NCBI RefSeq assembly: GCF_048773025.1
Contig: NC_133544.1
Coordinates: forward strand, 186,001 to 250,000
DNA: 64,000 nt
Source: Camelus bactrianus
Taxonomy: Eukaryota > Chordata > Mammalia > Artiodactyla > Camelidae
Direction: 5' to 3'
Part shown: one piece after another, positions 41,751 to 53,809 of the stretch
Position numbering within the stretch: position 1 is the first letter of the stretch
Layout of the letters: each line of letters opens with the position of its first letter
The notes under the pieces: model-generated
What the model was told of the DNA's origin: nothing
Databases searched by the model: none
The model's input: the letters and a program-made list of their open reading frames with translations, nothing else
Translations under genes and position numbers: made by a program

Positions 41751-42295
41751 CAGGGTCCACCTGCTGTGTTCAGGGTCAGCCCAATGAGCAGGTGCATGGG
41801 GCGGTGATTGTCTCTTCTCATTAAGAAAACCTTTTGTGGGCTTATAACACTTGGCATTTTATAGGTGATGGGTTTTTTAATTTTAAACGTTATAATTTGT
41901 GTTTATACTGTACCTGTGTTTTCAAGTACTCTACAATAAATGAGATAATAACCTCTCTGTGTACAATTTAGTTTTTCCAAGGAAACAGAACCAATGTCTG
42001 GAGAAACCAAAACAATAGAACATTCATATGTTTTCTACATACATGGCCGTGGAGGCTGAGCAGTCCCACAAATTACTGTCACAAGCTGGAGACCCAGGAA
42101 AGTGGGGGTGTCTTTCCAGTGTGATTCTGATGCTGAGAACCAGGGGAGCCATTGCTGGAAAGCCCAGCCTGAGGGCAGGAGGAGGTACGTGTCCCAGCAG
42201 AAGCGTGAAGGCGGGAAGGAAGCTGTGGTGAATGACTGCTGTGTTCGCCTTTAGCCACATAAGAAGGGATAAGACATGAAAGAAACAAAGACATA

Positions 42296-42352
42296 AACAC
42301 ACGCATACACACACTTACACACAAATATACACGCATGCACACACGTATACAT
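42296..42352. repeat. CA-rich imperfect microsatellite
   Basis: Imperfect CA/TA-rich simple repeat with ACACACGCATACACACAC-type units, interrupted throughout. Confidence 0.8.
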
Positions 42353-42747
42353 GTGGCTGCAGCAAAACAAGGGGAAAGTGCGCGGGACAACTACAGCCCT
42401 CTTTCCTTAACTGCTCAGAAGTCTCGGCTCATATTGCTGCTTCCTCCTTCCTGCCCCCCTTCTGGGTGCCTTTGCCTTCAGCAAGCACCTCAGCTGTGCG
42501 GCCATGACCCAGTGAAGTGACCAGAACCTTCATTCCAATGGATCTGGACCAAAACAGTCATCCTTGGGTTGAGTTGTTGTGGTTTTCTGTTCACCTTGAG
42601 GACAAGACATCCTAATAGGGAGACACAGGAAGGGACCCCTGTCCCCAGAAACCCCTCTTCACTCCCATGGCGGGGCAGGGCTCCAGCTCCCCCGGGAGTC
42701 AGAAGCAGTCACCCAGGCAGCTCATCCTCTCCCTTCTTTGCCTGTAG

Positions 42748-42903
42748 GTTCAGAGGCTTGAGGAGCCAAAAAGCCCAGAAGACAGACTTAAAGAGCAGGT
42801 CAAAGAAATCATCGTCCTCTCTCCTGGTGGAAGTGTTCCTCCCTCGGGGACCAAGGCCATAGGCCAGCAGAGCATAAAGACACAGGGAAAGAAGGCAAGC
42901 TAG
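42748..42903 (+). other. Weak candidate exon, unknown origin
   Basis: A pyrimidine-rich acceptor (TTCTTTGCCTGTAG) is followed by 51 open codons beginning VQRLEEPKSPEDRLKEQVKE, then TAG at 42901. The charged, helical start looks more protein-like than the neighbouring frames. I do not recognise the family. It could be a relic exon of a non-Ig pseudogene or chance. Confidence 0.2.
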
Positions 42904-43890
42904 CTAGTGGTCACTGGGGGTAACAATGAGTGGTGCCACCACCCATCCATTTCCTGATTCTGTGACCCATGAATCAAGGCTGTGAGAGAAGAACATACTG
43001 AGAGTAAATAGTTCACAGTCGGCCGGAGAACCTCACCTCAGCCCTGCAAGGTGTCACTACCCACCTGGCACTGCTGTTGATCTTCTACAGGCAGCTTGTG
43101 TTCTAAAACCCAGCAGCTGTGGGATGGTGAGGAATCTAGGACTGGTGGATCCGTGCGCTCGGGCCGATTGATGCATTTCCTCTGCTGTAAAGTGAGTTCC
43201 CGATCAGAAGCAATGCTGGCTGCTGGACTCCCGAGACTGTGGGATCTGAAAGTCCCTGGGTGGTGGTTTTGGCAAGAGAATTGCATTCCCTGCTTTCTAA
43301 GAAAGAAAATTTATATCCAGTATAGATATATAGATTTAGTAAGAACAGGAGGTTACCTGTTCTATGATGGAAGTGGCCCAAAGTAGCCAACCTGCCAACA
43401 GGTGGTGGCTGAGCAGCCCAGGAAATGTTGCCAGTCAGGACGTTAGGATTTCTCTCTGCAGCTGGCAGGAAGGGTCCTCACAATTGACTCTAACAGGAGT
43501 ACCTTGGTGAGTGGACGTCCATGTCACTGAGTCCACGCATGACCTCCATCCTGCCACCAAGGCCTCAGTGACCATGAGCACATTGCGTGATGACAGAGGC
43601 AGCTGTGGAAACAGACAGGCCAGTACCTCCATCACTGGCCAACTTGTCCCTTTGAGTATTAAACTTCCTCTCCAGAGGTCACCTTGTGGGAATTATAATC
43701 ATGGGATTAAAATGTTTTCACCTTTTTGCCTATTTAGAGAGGACGAGCCACATGTCTCCTTTTAACACTTTTAGTCACAAATTTTTCCAAACCATACTCC
43801 TCTGAATTCCTTGACCATCCAGCCTGATCCCGCCCAGGCAACAACCCACGATTTGTCTAATTCTGGGAGCCCATGATTGGGGCCATAAGT

Positions 43891-44581
43891 TGTAACAGAC
43901 CCCAGCTGCCTGTGACCTTTAAGAAGAACAAGTGTGCTTATTTAAAAAGAGTCCTAAGCGTTTTGCTAGCCGGCACCTGTGCACCTGCAGCCCTGTCGCC
44001 TTGCCGTAAAAAGCAGAGACAATGCCTTGCTTGCAGAGATGAGGTTTTAGCTTAGGGCTGCTTCCACATGACAAAGCCATCGTGTGCCCCTTGCTATAAA
44101 TGCAGGACACGGCTTGTTTCTCATAAGCATAGGGCCGTGTTCAGGGTTTACTCTGCTTGTGGCAAAGCGACCACCTATGCCCTCATCTGTAAGTTCTGGG
44201 AATGCTTGCTGCTGTTTAGTTAGTCTGTAGCCCCCAAGACAAGAAACCGGAGGCCTGGAGGTCTGTTTTGTAACCATCTTCTTATATCTGATTCCTGAAG
44301 AGTGTACCTTGTTCCCCTCCCCCATGCTGCCCTGAAGATAAATAAAGCCTTTGTACACGTTGTGGAATTTATGGTCTCTACCAGATCCTGCTTTTCCTTA
44401 AGCTCCTGTGTTCCATGACACAATTGTTTATGGTCTTTTCCCTGACTGTGCACAGTAAATATGGGAGTGTTTGAGAGGTTCGGGGAGTTGGTCTCTGAAT
44501 CCTTCTCACTCCCTTGACTTCCCACAGCATCTTGAGTAAATCTTTCCATCACGGTGGGACTTCTGTCAGACAGAACCCACA
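43891..44581 (+). mobile_element. Solo LTR fossil of an endogenous retrovirus
   Basis: About 690 bp starting TGTAACAG and ending near ...CCCACA, with a TATA box (TATAAA, 44095-44100), a poly(A) signal (AATAAA, 44341-44346) about 245 bp later, and a T-rich U5-like segment. Layout and spacing suit a class I (ERV1/gammaretrovirus-like) LTR. The right edge is uncertain (it could be near 44568). No internal genes adjoin it, so it is a solo LTR. It is present once in the window. Confidence 0.6.
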
Positions 44582-45099
44582 TATCACATCAATTACCTGT
44601 TCTTTCTCCTTCCAGGAGGGTGAACATCCAGGTGCACTGCCCAGAGTCCTGCCCACTGGGAGGAGTCCCCCACACCATCCTTCAGGGATGTCCCAGGCAG
44701 GACGACAGGGCGCCCACTGTCCACTGTCAGGAGGTGCCTGTGTACCATGCAGAGCTGTCTGTAGTCCAGGTCTGTGTCCCCTTCTCCTCTGTCAGCTGAC
44801 TGTAGGCAAATCCCCACTGGGTCACAGGTCAAGCTTAGGACAAAGGAGGCACCGATGCAGGAGGAGGCACCACGGGCACATGGGCCACTTCTAGGTGTGC
44901 ATCAGGCCAGCTCAGGCCTCATCACGTAGAAATACGTCTGTTTGGTGATGGATTGCTGCTGTGTGTGCCCAGCAATATGGCTTGGAGCCTGGAGGGGTCA
45001 GATAACACCCGGGTCCTGATAGAAAGCCCACCAGTTTTAAACTCTCCACAAATACCTGAAATCATTGAACTTTTTTACTACACATGTGGTTCTGCATTC
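44582..45099. other. Intergenic segment
   Basis: No gene seen. A stretch at 44625-44700 faintly recalls V FR1 but does not hold up (see rejected items). Confidence 0.5.
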
Positions 45100-45450
45100 T
45101 ACAGAACAAGCAAAAAATAAAATCACACAGTATGAACCATTTTTAGACTGATTTCTTTCACTCTGTAGGCATTAAATCTTTTGTGGACATTTCCTAGTTT
45201 GGCAGTTCATTTTATAAGTTGCTGAATAGAATTTGACTGAAGAGGTGACCCATAGGTTGTTTGTTCATTCCCTGAGGAAGGACATTGTGTTCCTCCATTT
45301 CTGTCATTTCCGAATGGAGCTATGTAATCATTCATGTGCACTTTGTTGTGTGGACATGTCTCAAGGCTAGTTACATAATTACCTAGGAGTGTGGTTGCTG
45401 GGTCACAGAGTAAAACTGCATTTAGGTTTGCAGGAAGTTGCCCAGAGTAG
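45100..45450 (-). mobile_element. Ancient antisense L1 ORF2-end fragment
   Basis: The plus strand carries diverged reverse-L1 signatures, such as GGAGTGTGGTTGCTGGGTCA, AAACTGCATTTAGGTTTGCA and CCTCCATTTCTGTC-like segments. Heavily decayed. Confidence 0.55.
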
Positions 45451-46493
45451 CGACTGGGAAGGGGGCACCAGCTGACCCAGTGACCTGTCTGGGGTGCAGC
45501 CCCGTGCACAAGAAGAGGCCCACAGGGCTGGATCCCAGGGCTGGCCCTCAGCCCTAACTCTGCTTGCAGCCAAAACCACAGCCAGCATCCAGACACCTGA
45601 GCACAAGAGGAACAGACCCTCCAGACATCATCCCGGCACCTCTGGGGGCACTTCTGGGTAGGAAAGCCCTTATTCTCCAGATGCTCTCACATCACAGGGT
45701 CCTGAAGAATACGAGTGCCTGATGTTGTATCAAGCTGTCAGGGGCTGTGGAAATTTCTTCTGTCACAATCAACACCTGGAACAGAATGATGCACCTTCCA
45801 CGGAAGCCCACTTCTCCACCTCATACCCGAGGGGAAGGTGACAGTCTGGTTAAATGACTGGACAGGGCCACATGCAGGTGGTGCTGCTGGGAAACAGCCC
45901 CAGAAGGTCCACGTCCAGAGCCCAAGGTGCTTCCTCTTCACTCTTCAGGGAGGACCTGGGAGCACAAGGACGCTCATCTGGATCCTACGCAGAAGGGAAA
46001 CGTGCAGAGACCACCTCCCCTGGTTATGCTTTAGAAACACCAGGTTGGTCGCACCGATGAGATACTCGGGAGACAGGTGTGACAGTAGAGCCCAGAGGTG
46101 ATGGTGGCCTGGACTCGTTTGCATCCACACCAGGACGTGAGGTTAGGGTGGTTCAGTCCACCCCCCAGCCAGCAGCCTTGTGAGCCTGGGGTCTGCGGTC
46201 ATTACCAGGACCTCTCACGACACCTCAGCTCACCTGTGAGAACTGGGTGATTCTGTGCCCACTACACAGACTCCCAGAAGAGTCTCCTGAGCTCGAACCT
46301 GTTGACGAACATGACGTCTACATGACTTTGTGGCGAACAGTTTATAGACAGGTGACCATCCCCGCATCAAACATTGACCCTGGGACGTCAGGTGTGTTTC
46401 ACAGCCTGCTGATCCCGCATTGTCCATGCAGGGTTCATAAGAGAGGTAAAGTTAGGCAGAGAATGAGGCAGGAAGGGCACTTGGGAGGCTGAG
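45451..46493. other. Intergenic segment up to the duplication edge
   Basis: Unique by eye, no gene recognised. At 46494 the sequence becomes the copy of window base 1; whether bases before 46494 are also duplicated cannot be seen here. Confidence 0.5.
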
Positions 46494-47594
46494 TGCAAGT
46501 CTGTACATTTGACAGGAGGGAGTGGAAGGGGGCTGGGATGGGAGTGGCCAAGGGGCTTGAAGCCTGTGTGATTAGGGTTGGTATCACTGCTCCTAGACCA
46601 TCTAGTAGGAATCCCGTTCCAGACGTGCTGAATCAGTGGAGAACCTGGGGGATTAAAAGCAGAAGTGAGGTCCAGGCTGAATGTAGAGCCAGGGAACAGG
46701 CAGAAGTTGATCAGAGCTTCTCATTTTGAGATGCACTTGTGTCTTAGGGAAGAGTTGGTTTTGAACTCAGCGTGTCTGTCCCCTTCCCTAAATAACGAGC
46801 ATGCGCCGTCTGACTGAGGCATCCGTCCCCCACCTCCCCACCTCTGTCTGCAGAGGCGGGGTCCTTGGGGAAAGCCCTGAAGCTCTGGCTTGTCAGCACC
46901 TGCTTCCCCCTCTTCCTGCTGCCTGTTGTTTCTGACTGTGCTCCGATGAGGGTCTCCCTCTCAAGGTTCTGCATCTTGTCTCATTTTGTGTATAACCCCC
47001 CCTCTCTCTGTGGGTCCCCACAGGGGTGTTAATAGACCATGAGGCCCATGGACAACGTCTAGAACGTTGAGGGTGTGAACTGAGAGGGGCTGGGTGTGAT
47101 GAACGAAATGCGGCTTCATGGGTTTGACACAATGGGGTTCCTGAGGGCCCACCTCACAAGACAGCTTTTCTACTCCCACAGCACAGGAAGGGTGGAGCAG
47201 AATGCGGGCCTCTATCTCACATGAAAACTGCAAGCTGACCATGCGACACTCACACGTCCAATGACGAAGACACACAGAGGAGGGTCCAGGGAAACACAGG
47301 GGGATCTGTCCTGGGCTCAGTTCTGGGGAAAAGGAACAGGTTCTGAGTGGATGAGGAGCACTGGGCCGGGAAAGGAAGGGCGGGAGGGAAGATGGGCTTG
47401 AAGGAGAGCAGCTCTTGTCCCAGAGGGAGGGGCTGCCCTTTGACTGGTGTCCAAGGGGTCCCATGGACAGGTCCCCTCCCCTCCCTGATGCACAAGCCAC
47501 ATAAGCCAAGAGAAGTGACACTCACAGCGGTTCTCAAAGAAACAGGGGAGACTAACTCAGCCCTTCCCTATTTATGAAGACAGGGCCCCTCCAC

Positions 47595-47602
47595 ATGCAA
47601 AT
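47595..47602 (+). promoter_or_regulatory. Ig octamer promoter element, IGHV4 copy 2
   Basis: ATGCAAAT lies 111 bp before the leader ATG at 47714, identical in placement to copy 1. Confidence 0.92.
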
Positions 47603-47713
47603 TCCCCTTCAAGCTCGAGGGTAAAATCCACGCTTGGGAGGTGGGAGCTCACAGCTCTGTCCTCACACAGGGCTGAGGTCTCTGGGGAAGGCAGGGCTGT
47701 GGTCTAGAGGAAG

Positions 47714-48154
47714 ATGAGACTGTTGGGTCTTCTCCTGTGCCTGGTGGCAGGTCCCCAAGGTGAGTGTCTCAGGTGCCAGGCACGGGTCTGTGGGGATGGA
47801 AGTGGTGGAGGTGACTCACGATGACTGATTCTCCGTGTCCCCAGGTGTCCTGTCCCAGGTGCAGCTGCAGGAGTCGGGCCCAGGCCTGGTGAAGCCCTCG
47901 CAGACGCTCTCCCTCACCTGCACTGTCTCTGGTGGCTCCATCACAACCAGCTATTATGGTTGGAGCTGGATCCGCCAGCCCCCAGGGAAGGGGCTGGAGT
48001 GGATGGGAGCCATAGCTTATAGTGGCAGCACTTACTACAGCCCATCCCTCAAGAGCCGCACCTCCATCTCCAGGGACACGTCCAAGAACCAGTTCTCCCT
48101 GCAGCTGAGCTCTGTGACCCCTGAGGACACGGCCATGTATTACTGTGCCAGAGA
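47714..48154 (+). CDS. IGHV4: IGHV4 variable gene, copy 2, intact
   Basis: Leader exon 1 is 47714-47759 ([15 protein letters not shown]). The V exon runs 47845-48154, with the mature region of 99 codons from 47856. FR1 is [23 protein letters not shown]1 [12 protein letters not shown]2 [14 protein letters not shown] (conventional G49, L50, W52) and CDR2 IAYSGST. FR3 is [20 protein letters not shown], ending [10 protein letters not shown]. It is the open counterpart of 1221-1660. Camelid IGHV4 genes encode conventional VH domains and have also been reported in some heavy-chain-only antibodies despite lacking the VHH residues. All signals are in place; it looks functional. Confidence 0.96.
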
Positions 48155-48193
48155 CACAGTGAGGGGAAGTCAGGGTGCGCCCACACACAAACC
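48155..48193 (+). other. 23-RSS of IGHV4 copy 2
   Basis: Heptamer CACAGTG (48155-48161), 23-bp spacer, nonamer ACACAAACC (48185-48193), one mismatch to consensus. Confidence 0.94.
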
Positions 48194-48215
48194 TCCCCGC
48201 CTGGGGAGCCCAGGA

Positions 48216-48231
48216 CCCCCGGGGGGTGCTC
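48216..48231 (+). promoter_or_regulatory. CTCF-like motif behind IGHV4 copy 2 RSS
   Basis: CCCCCGGGGGGTGCTC, identical to 1722-1737 and 22 bp past the nonamer. Confidence 0.35.
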
Positions 48232-49755
48232 AGGACCCACCAAGGGCAGGGCTGAGCCCCAGAGCAGGTGCAGAGGGGCTGGGAGGGGTTTGCGGTTAGA
48301 ATCCCTGGTTTCCTTTTCCTGTTCATCTGCTCTACCAGAGACCCCCTGCTGGACACTAATTTTTCATTCTTTTGACTCATTTGTATCCAACAATAATATT
48401 GTACTCAGGATATATTTTGTTTTCTTCTCAAAAAGGTCCAAAGGATGCTAGGTTTTAACATAATTTTCTAGGTGAGTCTGGATGTCTCAAAACTGTTGAA
48501 TTTTCTGAGAAGGCCCAGGCACTTGTACTACACGTCTAAACTGTTATTCATCTTTGTCTTTGCTCCCAGGGCAGGAGGCTGCACACCCTCCATCTTCCTG
48601 TCAAAGGGCACAAGGGTTTGCATTGTGCAGGATGCATTTTACAGACGCTAATGCCAGGGTGCCCCGGACAGCATGTGCAGGGATCCTCATTACTCACGGG
48701 GCACGGGGACCACAGTTCAAATATGGGATAAAATTAATTTGCAGCCCAATATGAAAACTGCTGTTGTATTTAAACACCTCATGGACAATTGCAATGTGGG
48801 CAGCACTTTGAATCGCCCAACACACTAACATTCCCCCTTGAGGTCGGTCAAGGTGAGATGCTCTGCCCTCTTGTTTCAACTCCCATCACGTAAATGAGTC
48901 TCCTTCCAGGTCCAGTTAGTGCCAGGTTTTTCCCTCTTTGTGGTAGAAGGAGTCAGTTTGCCTGTTTGAGCTGGTCCATGTGTTGTCCTGAAGCACAGTG
49001 CAGCGTCCCTGAGCACAAAGTGCTGTGAGTGACTTACCAGAAATTATCTGTGACAGACAAGCTCCATCCAGGCATGAGTTATACTGATGGGGGCATTGAG
49101 CTTGAAATAAAGCTTCAATATAAATTTTCTTCAAATAAACAAATTCACATCTCACTTTGGGTATTTGTGTCAGCCTTGGAAACCTGTCTCAATTACAAAC
49201 ACAGACGGTAAAATGGAGATTTATGGCCGAGAAGATGGTGACATAGACTGGGTGGAAAACCACTGTGAGGAGGCTTCAAGGTCAGGGGGATTCTGGGCAG
49301 ACTGTCTCCAGAGGATTCTTGATACCGGAGGCCAGAGTGGTCAGATGTTCCCTTGGAGATAGTGGATTAGGTGAATTGGATCAAATATTGAGGGCGATCA
49401 GATTTCCAGGGTGAGGAGTCTCACTAACCTGACTCAGCAGGTTTCTTGATAAAACTGGGACATGCAAAGATGGACCCAGAATCCCGCAGGCCCAGACCTC
49501 GTGGAGAAAAGCATCTCAAGGAGCCTGAGTGCTGAATGGTCAGAGGGTCTTTGTGAGCTTCGAGTCAGGGTTCTTATCTTCACTGGCGTGATTCTCTGAG
49601 AGCAGAAGGCTTAATCCAAAGGGACACGGACTCCTTCTGGTCATTCCTCCTCTTGATGGCTCGTCTCAGCTGTGAGCACCTCCTGGGTCTGAGGAACACT
49701 GACCTATGTGGATGGTGCTGTGAAGTGATTGTGTCTTTGTGTTTCCAGTCCCCAG
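48232..49755. other. Conserved IGHV 3' flank
   Basis: Non-coding copy of 1738-3258. No gene was seen. Confidence 0.7.
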
Positions 49756-50038
49756 GTGTCCTGTCACGGGTGCTGGTGTAGGAGTTGGTCAAAGAGTATT
49801 GAAGACTCTCCCCCGCACCTACTCTGTCTCTGGGAACCCCTCCATCACACACAGTGGTTACTGGGGGATCTGTCACACCCCCAGGGAAAGGACTGGGTAA
49901 CTCACTTGCTTTGGGTGTACGGTCTATGTCTCTTAAAAGGCGCCTCCATCTCCACAGACATATTGGAGATGAGGTTTCCCTGCAGCACAGCTCTGGGGTC
50001 TCTGAGGGCACAGCCATGTGTCACTCTCACATGAGGGA
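49756..50038 (+). pseudogene. Clan II-like IGHV pseudogene, copy of 3259
   Basis: Nearly the same as 3259-3541, including the acceptor, the in-frame TAG in FR1 and the degenerate Cys region; here the end reads GTGTCACTCTCAC. The shared damage shows it was already dead before duplication. Confidence 0.8.
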
Positions 50039-53000
50039 GAGTGAGTGAGGGGAGGTCAGGGTGGCCAGATGAAACCAGCCCTGCAGGGAGGGCTCAGGCC
50101 ACCAGGGGTCACCCAGGATCATGAGGAAACAAGAGGGACAGTTTCAGAGCAGGTGCAGGAGAAGCCATGGGGGGTTTCCTCCCAGACACTGGGGATGCTC
50201 TTCTGGACCATCACCTTCCCTGGAAGCCCATCCGAAATGATTCCAGGCAAACATCTTCTTTCTGAACTTGAGCTTTTTTTCCCACGGAGTCAGAATTGTC
50301 TGTCCTTTTTCCCTCATTTGTTGTAGGACCAGACACAGAAGAAATGTTTTTTCATGGGACCTTTAGTTGAAATGTATCCACTAACTACTCTTTTTCATTG
50401 TCAAATTTACAGATGTTAAATGACACAAATGATTCTTCTGTGCATCCTTCACTGGGTTTAAAACAAAAACTCCGTGGTGGTTCCTACTGCAGAAGTGACT
50501 TCAAAACAGTTCGATAACTTGGACCCCATTTCTCAAGGTGATTTCTGGAGAGTAAAGGAATAATTTCCAAGCAGCCTAAAAGGTCAAACAGCTCAAATAG
50601 CCAGCAGGGCTAACACCAGTCAGGTCTAAGGGAACAGTCTGGTTCTGAAGGAGCCAGGATGAAGGATGCTCAGCAGGCCCAGTAGATCAGCCCCTATTTC
50701 CAAGGAGTGGGAGGAAGGCCGGCCACTTCCAACTGGAACAACCTGCTTTCAAAGTCAGTGTGAATGCCAATTAAGTACTTGCCTACAGTGCAAGGTCTTA
50801 CCTACGAAGGACACACCTTACAATAGTTCTCAGGCAAAGCCTGCAGAGCTTCCTACTGCACAGATGTGGAAGCTGGGACCCAGGAGAATGACTTAGACTC
50901 AAACTGCAGGGTCGGGGAGAAACACAGGGCGCAGCCATGGGACCAGTGTGGGTCCCACAACTGTTTGCTCAGCAGCCTCACAGTCACACGGAGACTTGTC
51001 TGATTCCATAAGGGCCGTGAAAATGTTGACCTGAAACAAGGAGATGGCCAGTTATTTCTCCAGAAAAAAGAAATGTTTTCATCTGGAATCAACAACGATT
51101 TGCGTTCTGTGCCTGGAATCACAGTGAGCCATCGGCAACTTCCTAGCATACACGGGAATAACAACTATTTTGCAGATGGGAATAGATGTTGGGGGAGGGG
51201 CTGTAGTGAGCAAGGCACCCAGGGCTTCTCACCGGCTGAGCTGTGACCACCCCTCACTGCCTGAGTCCTTGCCAGGAGGGAACAGGGGCTCTTTCTGCTT
51301 CACACAGCTGGACTCTGCTGTCCTGGTAGGACATGAGAGCCCACCGTGCTGTCACCAAAATCTATTTAACTGAGGTTTCTGTGTACTCAGTATTGTTATC
51401 ATTTTTCCCAGTTTGTGAGATTGGATCAGTTTTGTTGCCGAAGCCAGGGTGCCCCAGTCAGGCAATGCTGGGTTAACGGGTTAATCTTCATGGACAAATA
51501 CAAGTGAATCATGTGGATGGAAAAAACAAATTCACATATAGAGACACTCATTGGAAGGAAACTCCACACTAGATCTGTATTTTGCAGGTTTTTGTATTTA
51601 AGCCTGGAGATGGAGCAGAGAACAGACTGTGGCTAAACCCAGAACCCAGAGAGCAATTGTGTTGTTCCCAGCATGTTCAGATATTCTGAACAAGGAGCTA
51701 CATGCAGGTGAGACTGTGTTATCCAGACCTTCCCTCATGTCTGAAGAATAAACAATAAAGAATGTGATAATTTTCTAATATAAAGAGAATACAGGAGCAA
51801 ACCAAACTTCTGCTGATGGGACAAAAATATTGGAGCCCCCTCCGTGGAAAACTGCCACTTTCTTACAAGGTTTAGGACCAACTCATCATAAAACCAGCCA
51901 TTTCAATAGTTGGTGTGTCTCTAGGTGAATTTAAAGCTCACATTCACTGAAAACACTGTGTGCAGGTGCTTGTGGGGCCTTCACACATGCTGTAAAGTGG
52001 AAACAAGGACTAAACCCAGAGCTCAGTGCAGGGCCGTGTGCTGATGGCATCTCAGGTACTATTAAGCCCAGCATTGCAGCCCTTGTCGTGGGATCCAAGA
52101 AAACAGAGTCGCTCATTCATTACTGGAAAATACGGGTCCTCCATGTTTCCTCAGATGCCAGCAGTTTCCTGTCCTTGAATTATGTCTTATGTGTGTCAGA
52201 GACAGTTTCTTGGAGAGAAGAGGGTTTGGATGCAGATACGACAGAAAAGTGTGGGTCCCTGCATGTATGTGCACGTGCACCTGAGTGTGCATGTGTGTGT
52301 GCGTGTCCCTGCACACAGTCGGGAGCCCTGGTTACATGTGTGATGAAGGCTTTCTGGACTTCCATCATCCTTCTGAATTTGGACACTATCAGCTAATGTT
52401 CTTATGAAAATCACCCAATTCTATAAAGAAATCTCTAATAGGATTATTTATTAAATTCAGTGTCTTCCCCATCATCAATGGAAACTCTATCCAGGATTCT
52501 GACATTAATTTTCTCAGAAGTGGGTGAACCTCGGTGCAGCCCAGCCCTTCTGAGGGTGGTGCAGAAAAGTCAGGATGAAGCCTTGGATTCTGAACCCACA
52601 TCCTGAGTGTTCCAGGGCTCCTGACAGAAATTCCCTGTGGCTGAGGGCTCAGTGCCAGTTTCTTCACCCCACCTTCCCCCTAGTCATGCTTTCCTACTTC
52701 TGGCAGCTAAGACCCTCACCTGTATGGCTGAGTCTAGATCAGAATCCTTCAGGTGCTGCAGGTCTGTTGTCAGAGGACAGCACAGCTGGGTGGGGAGTGG
52801 TTCTGGTGCAAGAAGCAGTTTGAAATGATGAGCCTGAATCGGGGTGGGAATGGCCCTCAGTCTTCACATCTGGCAGTTCACACTCTGAAGTTTAACACCT
52901 GGGATTATGCAGTTCATCCAAGTGTTCCAATCGGACCTTCTCCCAGCTCACATGCCACCTGGAGACGTCAAATACAGGTAGGGTGAGGCTTGGTCACATT

Positions 53001-53679
53001 TCTCACGTCACATAAACTTTCTAACCCACTACGTGTAGATTTCAACATACAACAACAAAAAAAAGATTTATACCACTTTCTGTAGTTTGTAACTTGCATA
53101 AAAATAAAATTACAAAGTATGTAATAATTATTCATTACAGCACCATCATCACAAGTAAAGACATTATCTTGAATGTTATTACTGATAGAAATGCATTGAA
53201 ATGCAGAGACAGATGAAAACAATCCTCATGAACTCTGCTTACTGATTACTGGTCAACACACTAACACTCAAAATCATCATGATCTCATCACCGAAGTGGG
53301 TCTGGGAAACTTGACCAGCCTTGTCCACAACTATCTTGATGCTGACTCAGCATCACTTATGTACAAGAGGAGGAGCACAGGTGAAAATGCTGGACAAACT
53401 CTCACCTAACATGTGTCCCTGCACAGACCACAATGCGCTACCCGTCTGGGGGCTGCGATCATCACCAACGTGGGAGGAACTCTGGCAGCGACATCACAGA
53501 ATCCGTGTGCACACGTAAAAAAAATTCAGGTTCTAATAGTTTACCCTGAAAACTCACACAATAAACGTGATATTTCCAAATGCTACAAACACCAGCAAAA
53601 CAGAGACACTCACAGCTACAAAGGGGCCTGGCCCTCTCTGAGGCCAGCAAGGCCCCGACTATCTATATAGTGAGATGGC
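50039..53679. other. Shortened spacer upstream of VHH gene 3, with deletion junction
   Basis: Up to about 50447 it follows 3542-3948. From about 50448 it follows 9143-12340. About 5.2 kb (MER5, both L1 pieces and spacer) is therefore missing relative to the first unit. No gene was seen. GT-rich tract near 52262-52310. Confidence 0.75.
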
Positions 53680-53687
53680 ATGCAAAT
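53680..53687 (+). promoter_or_regulatory. Ig octamer promoter element, VHH gene 3
   Basis: ATGCAAAT lies 122 bp before the leader ATG at 53810. Confidence 0.92.
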
Positions 53688-53809
53688 AGGGCCTCCCTCT
53701 GAGGATAAAGCCACCCGGCCCTGGCCCTGCAGCACTGGGAGAGGAGCCCCAGCCCAGGATTCCCAGCTGCTCCTGTTCTCTAACCAGGACTGAGCACAGA
53801 CGACTCACC

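Larger units (their letters stand above)
41751..43890. other. Unique intergenic segment
   Basis: Does not align by eye with the duplicated units. Apart from a CA-rich microsatellite and one weak candidate exon (listed separately), I see no gene or repeat I can name. Confidence 0.5.
46494..50447 (+). repeat. Segmental duplication, copy 2 (IGHV4 unit)
   Basis: Near-identical copy of 1-3948, holding the intact IGHV4 gene and a clan II relic. The right end is a sharp junction at about 50448. Confidence 0.95.

Noticed and set aside
44625-44700. V-like start (CCAGGTGCACTGCCCAGAG) after a pyrimidine-rich AG
   Set aside because: The resemblance to IGHV4 FR1 fades within about 20 codons, no Cys/Trp framework or RSS follows, and it lies just past an LTR fossil.
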